Shown: positions 36,101 to 42,565 of the stretch, piece after piece
How the letters are laid out: every line of letters starts with the position of its first letter
Numbering within the stretch: the first letter of the stretch is position 1
Assembly: GCA_037783415.1 (NCBI GenBank)
Contig: JAZGTN010000014.1
Coordinates: 62,001 to 126,000 of the forward strand
DNA: 64,000 nt
Reading direction: 5' to 3'
DNA from: Leptasterias polaris
Taxonomy: Eukaryota; Echinodermata; Asteroidea; Forcipulatida; Asteriidae
Notes under the pieces: model-generated
What the model saw: the letters and a program-made list of their open reading frames with translations, nothing else
Told to the model about the DNA's origin: nothing
The model's database searches: none
Position numbers and translations under genes: made by a program

Positions 36101-37943
36101 TCCCCATGTCCCAGGTTTAAATCTTGCTTCATGCAATTTTTTCTTTGTTCAAACCAAAATTGTTAAACATTCACTCACATAGAACACCTTAACATACTCC
36201 AGAATGCATGAGGGATTTTTGAAGACTGCTGATCGCTTGGAAGAGTTATGCTGCCGGGTCAATCAACATCAAGTCCTTGTCTTTCCTTCCAAAATTTGTT
36301 AGAAAGTCTGAAATGGAGAGAAAATTGTATTTCAGTCGTTAAAAGTGTTTTTCATACGAAAATGTACTTTAAAATTATCCTTACACAAATCTTGAAAATT
36401 CATGCTGAGTGGGATAGGCTATGTAATTTTTCTTTTCATGAGAACTTACTTTACATCATAGGTACACGGATGGCCACTTCAAGGTGCAGGCTACAATTAA
36501 GTGATTTGGGCTATCGACCCAACACCAGGGGCACGTTGCCACCTACTCCTGGGGGTGAAACAGGGTTACCCCCTCACCATTCGTAAGGATGTCAGGCATG
36601 GGTATCATCCACTAGGAGCTTGATTGGTACGTAGAGCAGAATGCACTACCTTCCCAACTTTTCAAGAAGTAATTATGGTAACATATTTACGTGCCTTGCT
36701 CAAAGGCACAAGTGTCATGACCGGGATTCGAACCAACACTCTGCTGCTGACAACACCAGAGCTTGGGTTAGGTGAACTACAGACCGTTATGCGATGACAC
36801 GCCATTGACAAAAGCCTCAAAATACAATGTCTGAACGTGAATAATGGCAAGGTCAATTCGCTCACCCATTACTTGCACAACTGATTCCAGATCATAATTA
36901 ACTTCATACTTTGTCAACAAAAGCTCAGAATTTTTTCAGCATTTAAAGAAGTCATATGTTTATTGTGGCATTGACCCTGTTTTTAGAGACAATAAACAGA
37001 CCTGAGTGACGAGAGATGTTAGACGGGGACCTTAAAGGGAAACAAAGAACAAAGCAAATTACAGTTGAATTTGGAATACACACATTTAATTAAAAAGGGA
37101 AATCAAATCCATAGTACTTCTTTCTATGATTTCTGAGTGAGACTAGGGAAGTGGCTTGAGGGACATCTACATTGTTGTCAAGGAAACAGATGAATTTGTT
37201 TTGGAAGAGAACAGTAAAGGATTAGCTTTGTTTTGCGATCTAGATTCCTGCAGTGTCGCCAAAAATACCAAGCATGCGATTTGCCTTGAACAATGTAGTC
37301 TACATGAGAAACAAAGGTCAATTAAAAAAAGGCAAATGTTTGAAAACGATGCCAAACCTGACCACCATTCTTTTCCACTTTTATTTGTCTACTATTTATG
37401 CTCTATGTCAGACCTCAAATATGTTACCTTCAAGTTCAAACATTATTGGACATCCGTCATCGCAAGTCAAGGTCACAGGTGTGTAAAACATTCATTCCAT
37501 ATATTCATTGGCACAGAACTTTCAATTCAGGCCTAAAGTTGAGCGCAAAAGAGCAACTAGCACAAGTTCTTATTTTGCGCGCGCAGGTTTGGAACTATTG
37601 CTTGGGCAGAATGAAACCTTGCACGCGATTTCAAGTGATTTCTACTTTGCACAAAACAAAATAACCAGAACAGCTCTGCAACTTGGTGGGGGCCCTGGCT
37701 GGGGATTTTGACAATCATTCTTGAGCTTGAATTGAACTGAAGTATTTTCTAACTCTCTAAAAACCTCACATTTGTACAATTATATATCACATTTCATTTT
37801 CAAATTAATGCAGTTGAATATGTTACTTGGACAAGACATTTCTTGACATGTAAAAAGAAGTAATTAACAAATCACTCATGAACTTACTTACCGACTCTCT
37901 GCTCTGTGAAGTTCGTTCGCAGACCCGTGACTGCCAGCATCAT
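1..37943 (-). CDS. SLC17A5-like: SLC17 (sialin-like) anion transporter, copy A, 3' part off window
   Basis: Split gene read on the minus strand: exon 1 candidate 37943-37892, then exons 26837-26665, 23661-23428, 22653-22566, 1945-1850, 1149-1025 and 353-204. The remaining exons lie beyond the left edge. The family are 12-TM major facilitator transporters moving organic anions (sialic acid, glutamate, aspartate, phosphate) across lysosomal, vesicular or plasma membranes. Seen in sequence: TM1 with RYTLAIL and [10 protein letters not shown], the loop motif [20 protein letters not shown], the MFS motif [31 protein letters not shown] and the SRPVWGL / LPTYLK segment. All splice junctions are GT-AG and phases agree. 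Residues matching human sialin R39, K136 and H183 are present as R, K and H. Oddities are the 20-kb minisatellite in intron 4, an 11-kb transposon-filled intron 1, and replacement of the family-typical LP by SS in exon 5. Family membership is sure; which SLC17 subfamily and which substrate are not. Confidence 0.9.
204..353 (-). CDS. SLC17A5-like: Copy A exon 7 (TM7)
   Basis: 150 bp, phase 0 to 0. It encodes [37 protein letters not shown] and [13 protein letters not shown]. The acceptor is TATTTTGCAG and the donor is CACAG followed by GTTAGTG. It is the last copy A exon inside the window; three more are expected to the left by comparison with copy B. Confidence 0.93.
354..1024. other. Copy A intron 6, with repeat and SINE fragment
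   Basis: Non-coding. 520-665 belongs to a dispersed repeat also seen at 38940-39250 and 48830-49000 (shared core around GGTTAGAGA). 695-900 is the 3' half of the SINE family that is full-length at 63241-63590, ending CCTTGAAGTGG. Confidence 0.6.
1025..1149 (-). CDS. SLC17A5-like: Copy A exon 6 (TM6 end and central cytosolic loop)
   Basis: 125 bp, phase 1 to 0, encoding [20 protein letters not shown] and then a charged loop ending SSIGDKDD. The acceptor is TTCTCTCAG and the donor is GATGAT followed by GTGAGTAA. It is identical to copy B over the whole exon and adjoining intron. Confidence 0.92.
1150..1849. other. Copy A intron 5
   Basis: No gene. 1243-1410 is a diverged copy of a repeat also at 24118-24275 (shared AACACTTGCTGCAGACTGG). 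1555-1610 resembles 61675-61720 (ACCATGTGTAAAT). 1690-1725 matches copy B just before its 51333 insertion. Confidence 0.5.
1850..1945 (-). CDS. SLC17A5-like: Copy A exon 5 (TM5-TM6)
   Basis: 96 bp, phase 1 to 1, encoding [20 protein letters not shown] and [13 protein letters not shown]. The acceptor is TTTGTAG and the donor is TTTG followed by GTAAGTT. It differs from copy B at 9 of 96 bases, 6 of them amino-acid changing, much more than the other shared exons. Confidence 0.92.
1946..2412. other. Copy A intron 4, unique flank before the minisatellite
   Basis: Non-coding flank. 2310-2412 is clearly homologous to copy B 52225-52312 (shared AGACATGGACAAAA and ACAAAATGACTTTTGTGTTC). This shows that both minisatellites sit at the same ancestral place in the same intron. 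Confidence 0.8.
10524..12267. repeat. Higher-order block of the 45-bp array (duplicated at 16500-18333)
   Basis: Landmarks 10524, 10616, 11391, 11555 and 11647 map to 16500, 16592, 17367, 17531 and 17623, an offset of 5976 bp. The right end differs by 90 bp, two extra units at about 18177-18266. A separate block 8590-9655 maps to 18375-19440 with offset 9785 bp. Confidence 0.83.
13978..16466. repeat. Higher-order block of the 45-bp array (duplicated at 19331-21819)
   Basis: The order of unit variants here recurs with a constant offset of 5353 bp. Landmark positions 13978, 14015, 15008, 15172 and 15264 map to 19331, 19368, 20361, 20525 and 20617. Such a constant offset over about 2.5 kb shows recent duplication of a multi-unit block rather than unit-by-unit slippage. 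Confidence 0.85.
22566..22653 (-). CDS. SLC17A5-like: Copy A exon 4 ([20 protein letters not shown] signature)
   Basis: 88 bp, phase 0 to 1. It encodes [19 protein letters not shown] followed by [11 protein letters not shown], the most diagnostic SLC17 segment. The His corresponds to H183 of human sialin. The donor is CTCAG followed by GTAAGAT, and the 20-kb minisatellite starts only about 20-30 bp downstream of it. Confidence 0.94.
22654..23427. other. Copy A intron 3
   Basis: Non-coding, homologous along most of its length to copy B 54590-55361 (shared GAAGCAGGGAACGATTTCGTC and TTGCTACGTTGCACAAGG). Copy B has an extra insertion of about 0.5 kb at 54082-54590. Confidence 0.7.
23428..23661 (-). 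CDS. SLC17A5-like: Copy A exon 3 (TM2-TM4, MFS motif A)
   Basis: 234 bp, phase 0 to 0. It encodes [39 protein letters not shown], a TM helix [20 protein letters not shown] and the end VRVLEGVGE. The acceptor is TTTTATAG and the donor is GAG followed by [17 protein letters not shown] is the canonical MFS loop 2-3 motif. Confidence 0.93.
24480..24660 (+). repeat. tRNA-derived SINE, family 2
   Basis: It has a tRNA-like B box, GAGGGTTCAAACCCC, preceded by a degraded A-box region (GGTGGTCTATAGGTAAGAC), and continues into a non-tRNA body (AATATGCCTTTGGATTTTCAT). The same head and body occur inverted three times at 44690-45270. Confidence 0.6.
25025..25304. repeat. Two adjacent copies of a short TIR element
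   Basis: 25025-25145 and about 25164-25304 each begin TTTCACAAAGAG and end CTTTGTGAAAT, an inverted pair. They share the interior CAATACAAATCACT. They look like two neighbouring MITE insertions of one family. Confidence 0.6.
25598..26540. mobile_element. piggyBac-like TTAA element with internal end duplication
   Basis: Flanked by TTAA at 25594-25597 and 26541-26544. The ends are CCCTTTGCATGCCATCGG and CCACCATT...GGCATGAAAGGG in inverted orientation, typical of piggyBac-type elements (TTAA then CCC). Copy B has the empty site, a single TTAA at the same place (AACAAAATTAAGTAGCTC near 55850). About 195 bp of the left end, including some flanking bases, is repeated at about 26240-26437. A short acidic ORF inside is listed separately. 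943 bp is too short for a full transposase, so the element is non-autonomous. Confidence 0.75.
25869..26063 (+). pseudogene. Truncated acidic N-terminus, probable transposase remnant
   Basis: A 64-residue ORF from [17 protein letters not shown]..., then a stretch rich in Asp, Glu and Ser ([21 protein letters not shown]) and a stop. Acidic, low-complexity N-termini precede the catalytic domain in many piggyBac transposases. No catalytic domain follows before the element ends, so this is best read as a decayed 5' fragment. Assignment rests mainly on its position inside a TTAA element. Confidence 0.45.
26665..26837 (-). CDS. SLC17A5-like: Copy A exon 2 (TM1 and first luminal loop)
   Basis: 173 bp. 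The acceptor reads TTCCACAG before TCCCTGG, and the donor reads CCAAAG followed by GTAAGTTG. It encodes [20 protein letters not shown], then [14 protein letters not shown] and a loop with two N-glycosylation sequons (NTT, NHS; another at NMT). The Arg in SARY corresponds to R39 of human sialin. Phase 1 in, phase 0 out. Confidence 0.9.
26878..26906. repeat. Poly-G tract
   Basis: About 21 consecutive G at 26886-26906 after TGGCGG. Copy B has a shorter, interrupted version at about 56187-56200. Length here is prone to assembly error. Confidence 0.8.
27155..27847 (+). CDS. LINE ORF1 protein (nucleic-acid-binding, L1-ORF1-like)
   Basis: 230 residues, starting at [11 protein letters not shown]; the reading frame extends upstream only to a TTG. 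Residues about 55-95 form a heptad-like coiled coil ([16 protein letters not shown]). An RRM-like region follows with [23 protein letters not shown] and [12 protein letters not shown]-terminal domain contains [15 protein letters not shown], and the protein ends EDLQKL. This matches the ORF1 trimer/RNA-chaperone type found with invertebrate APE-class LINEs. It would coat element RNA in the RNP. It precedes ORF2 by 317 bp and is intact. Confidence 0.85.
   Translation: MPRKPVSTATGDSTAIDPASLTAAISEALQSRTLLDILIPVLTEAIAESITQDIHKALELELINRDKKIASLEKDVRHLSERLSEQEQYSRRNCLIVHGIPETPQPENTDRKITEAAKQHLGMELRPEAIDRTHRIGPRLDKTGKPRARPIVVKFVDYNSRAAFYHVRAKFKGSNIYVHESLTQERQRWLATAKQHSLTDKVWTLDGRIEIRRKNGSRLIVASKEDLQKL
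28165..31170 (+). CDS. LINE ORF2: APE endonuclease and reverse transcriptase
   Basis: 1001 residues with no stop. The N-terminal AP-endonuclease domain (about 55-270) shows LHMNIRSL, the catalytic-type Glu in [22 protein letters not shown] (about residue 198) and [10 protein letters not shown] (about residue 265). The reverse transcriptase (about 540-780) shows [66 protein letters not shown] and the catalytic FADD box (about residue 725; F replaces the more usual Y). The C-terminal part carries ISYGILAWG and LQKRALRVI, typical of CR1/L2/Jockey-group ORF2. There is no RNase H domain. The enzyme nicks target DNA and primes cDNA synthesis on element RNA. Confidence 0.95.
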   Translation: MNADLSHNVDESFVYEGLDPVIDPNNHNHQNFSCGYFNESNLNTTFNFNNHSNFSLLHMNIRSLPKNFDRMLNYLHSLHFEFSVIGLSETWLKHCDVPFNIYSIPGYQLETINRTNKVGGGVAFYISTDLRYSVRRDLSCSSNSLESIFIEVENPNNKKIIAGVIYRPPSTSFNDFILTLQDLQDRISVENKYCLISGDFNINLLTVDDHSQTQEFMDSMFAHSYLPLIDKPTRITPTSATLIDNIFCNILPSPNSGILVSDISDHFPVFTFFSFKAKTHSYVPGIYFRKTTDANLRRLKSALDSCDWSVVFNTDNPNVSFNKFMNIFNNLYERIIPLIRTNNSNRKTQSRSKWITPALLKSINYKNRLYRKYLSCPSHINRLKYTRYKNSLTTILRSAKQHYFTRKFNKEKNNIKNTWKIINSVLKNSSSSEVPSIKINNQCTNDPLLIAEYYNDYFVNIGSKLANQIPPCDSNYHDYLHNSNPFSIFFDPVTEHELYIIVSNLTNKQSSGHDTITSAIIKAMFPAISKPLAFIMNLSLSTGIVPDSMKIAKVVPVLKKGDSQLVNNYRPISILTTFSKILERIIYVRTSRFLTRHNILSDTQYGFRENHSTCHAILQLINTIITGHEQSSHTLGIFLDLSKAFDTIDHDILLGKLSFYGIRGIALEWFRNYLTNRKQFVLFKDNQSLPELVCGVPQGSILGPLLFSIYINDFEKSSSTLSFILFADDSNLFYSHNNLGTLVNVINTELISVSKWIKANKLSLNIDKTCFMLFSNTASSIPTDILYDNYPVNQTNCTKFLGLFIDEKLSWKCHVNYLCKLISRNIGIINKLKYCFPSDILYNIYNALILPYISYGILAWGNTSSCLSNRIFVLQKRALRVIDRAEFRAHSNPLFFNHNTLKINDMYSLQLGMFMHQLVAHKLPNSFEQMFVTNANIHQYYTRQFNDLHVPFIHTALAKKFVIYQGTTYWNSLSQALRSISSRFLFKKKLKLLLLEKYCSQ
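31497..32102. other. Copy A intron 1, segment homologous to copy B
   Basis: Non-coding. 31497-32102 aligns with copy B 56270-57190 (shared GAGCTGTTTTTAAGCTGCAT and GGCAAAATGTCAG). Copy B contains an extra tandem repeat of about 170 bp (56449-56790) and the 30-bp minisatellite, of which only about 2.5 degraded units remain here (32025-32102). Confidence 0.7.
32107..32889. mobile_element. piggyBac-like TTAA element, non-autonomous
   Basis: TTAA at 32103-32106 and 32890-32893. The ends are CCCTTTCAATGCC and GGTATTGAAAGGG, an inverted pair. Copy B shows the uninterrupted site (GTAGGTTGATTGGATAG near 57187). A palindromic 16-mer GTCGAGTTTACTCGAC occurs twice near the left end (32123-32138 and 32168-32183), a plausible transposase-binding pair. 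The interior keeps a short acidic coding remnant. Confidence 0.75.
32412..32685 (+). pseudogene. Decayed transposase N-terminal remnant
   Basis: The frame contains [34 protein letters not shown] and a Pro/Ser-rich GPSTSTPW stretch, reminiscent of acidic leaders of piggyBac-type transposases, and then stops. There is no catalytic domain. Assignment is by context (inside the TTAA element) and composition only. Confidence 0.35.
33085..33280 (-). repeat. SINE family 1, tRNA-like head
   Basis: On the minus strand it reads GCCATGGCCAAGCAGTTAAG, then CAGCAGAGTGTGGGTTCCAG with a B-box-like GGGTTCCAGTCC and a body with GTCATGGCAC. The same organisation occurs at 36461-36805, 58290-58600, 62752-62870 (minus) and 63241-63590 (plus). 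Confidence 0.55.
33388..34844. mobile_element. Kolobok-like DNA transposon carrying a THAP exon
   Basis: A 1457-bp unit flanked by TTAA (33384-33387 and 34845-34848). The ends are AGGGCCTATGAAGTGG and ATTTCATAGGCCCT in inverted orientation. TTAA target duplication together with a THAP-domain protein is the combination known for the Kolobok superfamily. Only the THAP exon is recognisable and no catalytic domain is seen, so this copy is probably a non-autonomous deletion derivative or one that captured a host THAP exon. It lies in copy A intron 1. Confidence 0.7.
34159..34503 (-). CDS. THAP zinc-finger exon (transposase N-terminus or captured gene)
   Basis: 115 codons from [20 protein letters not shown], ending REKLR directly at a strong donor (AGG followed by GTAAGTAA), phase 0. 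The C2CH zinc ligands are Cys5, Cys10, Cys54 and His57. The other THAP hallmarks are the Pro in HKFP, a Trp at 33, and AVPTIF at 83-88 closing the domain. A basic linker follows ([15 protein letters not shown]). THAP domains bind DNA sequence-specifically and occur in P and Kolobok transposases and in host transcription factors. The downstream exon was not found inside the element. Confidence 0.8.
34895..35335. mobile_element. Possible TTAA element with telomere-like ends
   Basis: TTAA at 34891-34894 and 35336-35339. It begins CCCTAACTCCC and ends ATTGTTAGGG. The inverted match is only 7 bp. The interior repeats ACAAACTCCAACAGG- and ATAATCCAACAA-like words. It could be a short piggyBac-type MITE or chance. 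Confidence 0.3.
35515..35690 (-). repeat. tRNA-derived SINE, family 3
   Basis: On the minus strand a tRNA-like head (TAGATAGGTCAGTTGGTAGAG then a B-box region) is fused to a body containing CTGACTGACAC and ATATTGACAAATTAGGGAGAC. The same family is at 35910-36135 (plus) and 43261-43475 (plus). Confidence 0.55.
35910..36135 (+). repeat. tRNA-derived SINE, family 3
   Basis: The body (GGTGATCCCTCTCCTGCAGA, GGCTATATGGCAGTTACAGG, AGATATTGACAAAATAGGG) precedes a tRNA-like part (GAGCTCAGTTGGTAGAG and CAGGTTTAAATC). It is not a functional tRNA: no credible acceptor stem or anticodon arm. Confidence 0.55.
36461..36805 (-). repeat. SINE family 1, near full length
   Basis: On the minus strand it reads from the head TGGCGTGTCATCGCATAACG through a B box GGTTCGAATCCCGG to the 3' module CCTTGAAGTGGCCATCCGTG. 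It is also present at the homologous position in copy B (58290-58600), so it predates the gene duplication. Confidence 0.65.
36806..37891. other. Copy A intron 1, proximal part
   Basis: No supported gene. 37100-37891 is homologous to copy B 59700-60316 (shared TTTTGCGCGCGCAGGTTTG and TTGGGCAGAATGAAACCTTGC). The conservation next to exon 1 may reflect shared ancestry or intronic regulatory DNA. Confidence 0.6.
37892..37943 (-). CDS. SLC17A5-like: Copy A candidate exon 1 (start codon exon)
   Basis: Reads [17 protein letters not shown] and ends in GTCG followed by GTAAGTAAG, a strong donor. It leaves one base of a codon, which joins exactly to the two-base start of exon 2 (V-P-G-L). The block is conserved upstream of copy B (60317-60364), as is the flanking DNA. 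The N-terminus is shorter than in human sialin. Upstream non-coding exons or another start cannot be excluded. Confidence 0.5.
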
Positions 37944-37994
37944 GCGTACGCCCACCCACCTCCCCCCACTGACAAACGCAGTAGTAAACATTTG

Positions 37995-38000
37995 CACGTG
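37995..38000. promoter_or_regulatory. CACGTG E-box upstream of copy A exon 1
   Basis: CACGTG in the context TTTGCACGTGAAAC, about 52 bp upstream of the candidate ATG, conserved in copy B. It resembles the core of the CLEAR motif (GTCACGTGAC) used by TFEB/MITF factors at lysosomal genes. No TATA box is evident. Function is inferred. Confidence 0.4.
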
Positions 38001-39640
38001 AAACTTTGGACTTGTACAAAGTTCTGTCAATTGAGGGCGCCCTGAAGAAAAATCCACAAAACTTTGGATGTAAACAATGTAATGCGATCGTCAAATCAAA
38101 ATCAACAACGGATCTTTGTTTACATGCAAAACTTTCCTCTTTATCAGTATTTGACATTCCTGAATGACTTTAAATTGTGTTGGGATTGATAGTATTGTCT
38201 CGCATAAGACACAAGCTCTTCCTTGCATCATTTTAAAATGATTCCCAAGCATCGGGGAATACAGCAATTCTTACTATGGTCTCGCGATCTTTCCATCTTG
38301 CACTCAAGCATGCAAAACTGTCTATACTTTTTTTTATACATGTATTTTACCGTGTCTTAGTGTTTTTTCAATGTATTTTTTATTTTTTTTATAGAGGACC
38401 ACAAAGGAAATAAACTTTTTTTAAAAGCTTTTTTGTGTTATCCTCGACGATTCCTCAGATTCAAATGTCTTTACCATTCTTGTATTTAATTTACTGTTTT
38501 TGTTCACTTGTATTTTAAAGAATTCTGTGGAGATTGTCTAATAAACAAACAAAGCAGGTTGGCCCAAGTGAAATCAACAACAATATAAAACTCTTATATT
38601 CACATTTTAAAGTACTTTATTCTTCCATAAAGGCAATTTCTTTCTTAGATAAACAGGTTGGCTTGGTATAAATGATAATTGATATACGTATCATGTCCTG
38701 AACTAACCCAGTGCACTTGTGTGGCCAAGCTCTAGACCTCAAGAATTCTTTGGTAATCATGCAGAGCCAAGAAAATGGGCACAGATCACTTCACCACAAC
38801 AAACTAAACCAATCACTTCAACAAAGAATCATAATAACAATCTCCCCCCCCCCCCCCTCCGTAGCCATGTTAGAGGGGCTCCAAAGGTCAAAATATAACC
38901 TCACATTAAAATGGTGTAAAATGTAATTTTATTTGACACTCTTTCAGAGTGAAATTTGACATTATCAGATGTCAAAAGCAAATGAGTCGTGTATTCCAAA
39001 AGGTCAAATTCAATGACCTTTTTATTGAATATCATCAAAATTCAGGACTAAACTTACAACTCTCGGTACAAAAATGTATCGACCACACATTTAAAATATG
39101 ACGTCCTCACAGATTTTTAGATTTTGCGCTTGAAGGGTATAAAACACAGCGGCCTTTTACCCATTTTAACCTGAGGTTAGAGATTTGTAACTTTTTCAAA
39201 TTTTCATAAGGACTCTGTCTATTGGAATATGAGTGGATCACAAAACCTTTTTTGACATTTGAGTCCCTCTTTAACCATTACTATATTTCAGTAAAATAAA
39301 ACAAAAGAAATATCAAATTAATAAATTCTTTAAACAAAAACAATAAAGTTATTAGTTAGCTTTAAAAAAATATAATTTCTTATTAACAAATGGGGAATAA
39401 TATATTTTAAACACATTGATACTGTTTGGCAGATTTCATAAACTTAAAACCAGACTTCATAAAAAATTATGTGACTGAAAAACAAATATTCACACAAGCT
39501 TTATACGCAGACACTAATAATGCTCAGCACATATACCGGAATATATTAGTATGTGCACGTATGCACATATTTTACAATGAGTACTGGTAAGTTTTTTGGA
39601 AGGCACATCAAAATTCTCTGTGACAAGACTATAATGATGG
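38001..39640. other. Intergenic DNA between copy B 3' end and copy A
   Basis: 38001-38300 continues the upstream homology with copy B (60440-60720, shared ACAACGGATCTTTGTT). 38836-38855 is a poly-C tract. 38940-39250 is the dispersed repeat also at 520-665 and 48830-49000. No coding signal is seen. Confidence 0.5.
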
Positions 39641-39651
39641 CACAACCAATG

Positions 39652-40045
39652 TGTGCTACGAACTATGACATATGCTGCAGAAACATGGACAACAAAATAC
39701 ATAGAAAACAAATTACAAACAGCACAAAGGGCAATGGAGAGAAGAATGCTACAGGGACAAAATAAGATGCACTGATATCAGAAAGAAGCCAGGAGTAAAT
39801 GGAATGATCGTAAAAATCAGGAAAGCAAAGTGGAGAGGGACTGCATGGACACGTACAAGTAGCACGTGTAAACAACCACAGATGGACCAGAAGATTTTCA
39901 GATTGGCAACCAAGAACAGGGAAGAGCGGGAAACGAGGCAGACAATAAGAGCGGTTCAGGAATGACCTTGCATCCTCCCTGGGGTACAACATGGCAAAAG
40001 ATAGAGGAAAATCATTGGCAAATAAAGAGGGCTATATCTGACACT
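39652..40045 (+). pseudogene. Decayed RTE-like LINE ORF2 C-terminus
   Basis: The translation includes TYAAETWTTKYIENKLQTAQ and RAMERRMLQG, then the broken pieces KWNDRK, DGPEDFQIGN and GTTWQKIEENHWQIKRA. These match the general pattern of the post-RT region of RTE-type endonuclease/reverse transcriptase proteins. It is interrupted by stops and frameshifts and there is no RT core. Clade assignment is tentative. Confidence 0.5.
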
Positions 40046-40099
40046 GGATGAGCACAACCTAGGCAGGGCAAGTTGTGATAGCATTATGCATTATTAGCA

Positions 40100-41338
40100 C
40101 CATTGTAAGCTTGCGCGCCATCATGCGCATGGCTAAAAACATGTTAGAATATCCTTTTATCAGCTATTTCAGACTGGTAAAACACTACCACTTAATCAAA
40201 TACATGATTACCTAAACATTTGTCATGCCACACAGTGGAACTGGAAGACCACAAACTGCAAAAACATAGATCTATATTATAAAAGAGAGGGTACCTTTAG
40301 TAGGCTACTCCGAATATGTATCACCATAAAAACTTACTTGGTAAGAAGCACTGCAGCTGTTGATAATTTATAACATTTTGCAAAACGTAATTACTTTCGA
40401 AGGATTGTTCTTTAGGAGAAAGGGATTCAAAAAATATTTTCAATCTGGGAAACATTTCCTGCATGAAATGTTTCTCAGATTGTGTATTCCAATTATGGAT
40501 TCCTTCGCTCCAGATTTTTGATAATATCTCAAAAATGCTACCACCTTTAAAAATGAAATATTCACAGGTTAGTTTAAATGTACAACTTTAAATATATATA
40601 AGGTTAAGACATTCAACGATTAAAAAAAGAGAGGTAGAGTGTCTCCAGAGTACTGAACTCGGATACTTGAATAAACAAAACAACACATTTAATAATAGAT
40701 TGAAAAGTGCAAAAGTTAAATGATTTAAATATTCAGAAATTTAACAGATACCCTGAAACAATAACATGATTTTTTAGGCTAATGTTTAAACCAAGCATAA
40801 GTTAATATGTGCAGCATTGACATTGTTTTTGAAATAACGAACAATTTTTGTGAAAACATTCACGAACTGTGAGTAAAACAAACTGTGAGTTTAGAAAGAG
40901 CGTTACGTAAAATTGTAGTGCACTTTGGCCATTTAATGATTTTAATATTGCTGCTCAAGAAGTGAACAAGAAGAAGTTTGAGAGAATCCGGGAGACACAT
41001 GTACTCAAAGAGCCCAGGGCTAGGTTCAATGAGCCATTGGAAGAGTGTATTTATAAGAAATACATGTATCAATATATAAAATTATAAAATTTACTTGTAT
41101 AAAAATGTTTACTAATATATATAAAAAACTATATGTGGAAATTAAACTAATCCTTTCAATCGTTTACATGGTAAAATAATAGTTATCACACAAGTGAGAG
41201 TGGATTTAATACGGCAACAAAATACCGCCTCCGCATTTCATTTCTATTGAAGGAGAAGGCCGAGTTGGATATGGGATGCAGAGAAGCTTTATTTTCTTGT
41301 ATTCTACGAGCGCTCTTCAAGCAAACTTGATGCGTAGC
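40100..41338. other. Intergenic AT-rich DNA with a degraded MITE
   Basis: 40290-40610 is a diverged relative of the family seen at 41343-41711 and 45371-45960 (shared CATAAAAACTTACTTGGTA and TTTCACAGGTTAGTTT-like words). The rest is AT-rich with no coding or RNA signal. Confidence 0.45.
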
Positions 41339-41342
41339 TTAA

Positions 41343-41711
41343 AGGCACTGGACACGTTTGGTAATTACACAAAATATATATTAGCATAAAAACTTACTTG
41401 GTATTGAGCAACGGACAGCTGTTGATAGTATAAAACATTGTGAGAAACGACTCCCTCTGAAGTAACGTAGTTTTTGAGAAAGAGGGTAATTTCTCACTAA
41501 AATATTAAAAGACTTCAGGCCTGAAGCCTTTTATTGGCATCTGAAAGCACACAAATTTGTGCAACAAGGGTGTTTTTTCTTTCATTATTTTCTTGCAACT
41601 TCGATGACCAATTCACCCCAAATTTTCACAGGTTTGTTATTTTATGCATATGTTAGGATACACCAAGTAACAATACTGATCTTTGACAATTACCAAACGT
41701 GTCCAGTGCCT
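41343..41711. mobile_element. TTAA-flanked MITE
   Basis: TTAA at 41339-41342 and 41712-41715. The ends are AGGCACTGGACACGTTTGGT and ACCAAACGTGTCCAGTGCCT, a perfect inverted pair of at least 20 bp. No ORF. TTAA plus AGG termini suggest a Kolobok or piggyBac host transposase. It splits an older palindromic element whose arms (TTCAAGCAAACTTGA and TCAAGTTTGCTTGAA) lie at 41316-41331 and 41820-41838. Confidence 0.8.
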
Positions 41712-41715
41712 TTAA

Positions 41716-42376
41716 AACAGAGCAATACAAGCGATAGAACAGTGCATTAAACAGTGTGTGATATGGCCAGTGCAATAGTGCACTCTTGTTGCTATGAATC
41801 AACCAATCAGAATCAAGGATTCAAGTTTGCTTGAAGACAATAATAATACTGTGGAATCAAACGGAATGAAACCATGTTGTTCATGCATATGAACAAGGAG
41901 CCTGAAATTCTATAAAATTATTCTGTCAACCTTCATCAAATACAGAGGTCACAGTTTTGAAACATATATATCATTATATACAATTTATATAGTGAATTTT
42001 GAACTTTGAAATTTGAATTTATGAAAGCTCATTTTGCATCTTTGGCATTTAAAAATAAGAAGACACTGCAGTGTTTCAAAAAATGTATCTCGAAACTGGT
42101 ACGAATTTTTAAAAGTAAGTAAAAGATTGTAAATCTCTCATTTATATATTTTTTCTTGATACCAATACACTGTGCAAGTCCCGCATATAGTCAAACATTT
42201 CGACCTGTTAAAGTGTGTGAGTGTGTTTCATTCATGCGTTAAAGCAATAAAAAAAATTATACGTGCGACCAAAGTGCTCCAAAAAATTTTGAAAATGTGT
42301 GAGACTTGCAGTGTATTCTGTGTTATACCTTTAACATTTCAACTAGGCAAGGATTGGCCCGACAGTGGAGATCAAT
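41716..42376. other. 3' flank of copy B
   Basis: The presumed 3' UTR and downstream DNA of copy B begin directly left of the TAG at 42377. No clear polyadenylation signal could be chosen on the minus strand. No other gene. Confidence 0.4.
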
Positions 42377-42565
42377 CTACGCATTGATTATTCCTGCATC
42401 GTTAATTGAATGACTGATATCTTGATTTGTTCTGCCTGATGATTCTTTTGAGTCCATAGCCCAGGGCTGCTTCTCCCCTGATCCTAAACAGATGTAAACG
42501 ATCGCCCCAAACAAGTAGATCCCAAACGAGATCCAGAATATCACACTCCATCGCTGGAAGGTTTC
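42377..42565 (-). CDS. SLC17A5-like: Copy B exon 10 (TM12, C-tail, stop TAG)
   Basis: 189 bp, phase 0. It begins [20 protein letters not shown], continues [18 protein letters not shown], and ends in a polar tail finishing GIINA and TAG. The acceptor is TTGGATAG. The EKQPWA motif is where SLC17 proteins have a conserved short cytosolic tail (E-x-Q-x-WA). Confidence 0.92.
   Translation of the reverse strand, partial: ETFQRWSVIFWISFGIYLFGAIVYICLGSGEKQPWAMDSKESSGRTNQDISHSINDAGIINA

Noticed and set aside
37156..37536. A 126-codon plus-strand frame in copy A intron 1
   Set aside because: Not conserved as an open frame at the homologous copy B position (59760-60000). No domain recognised.
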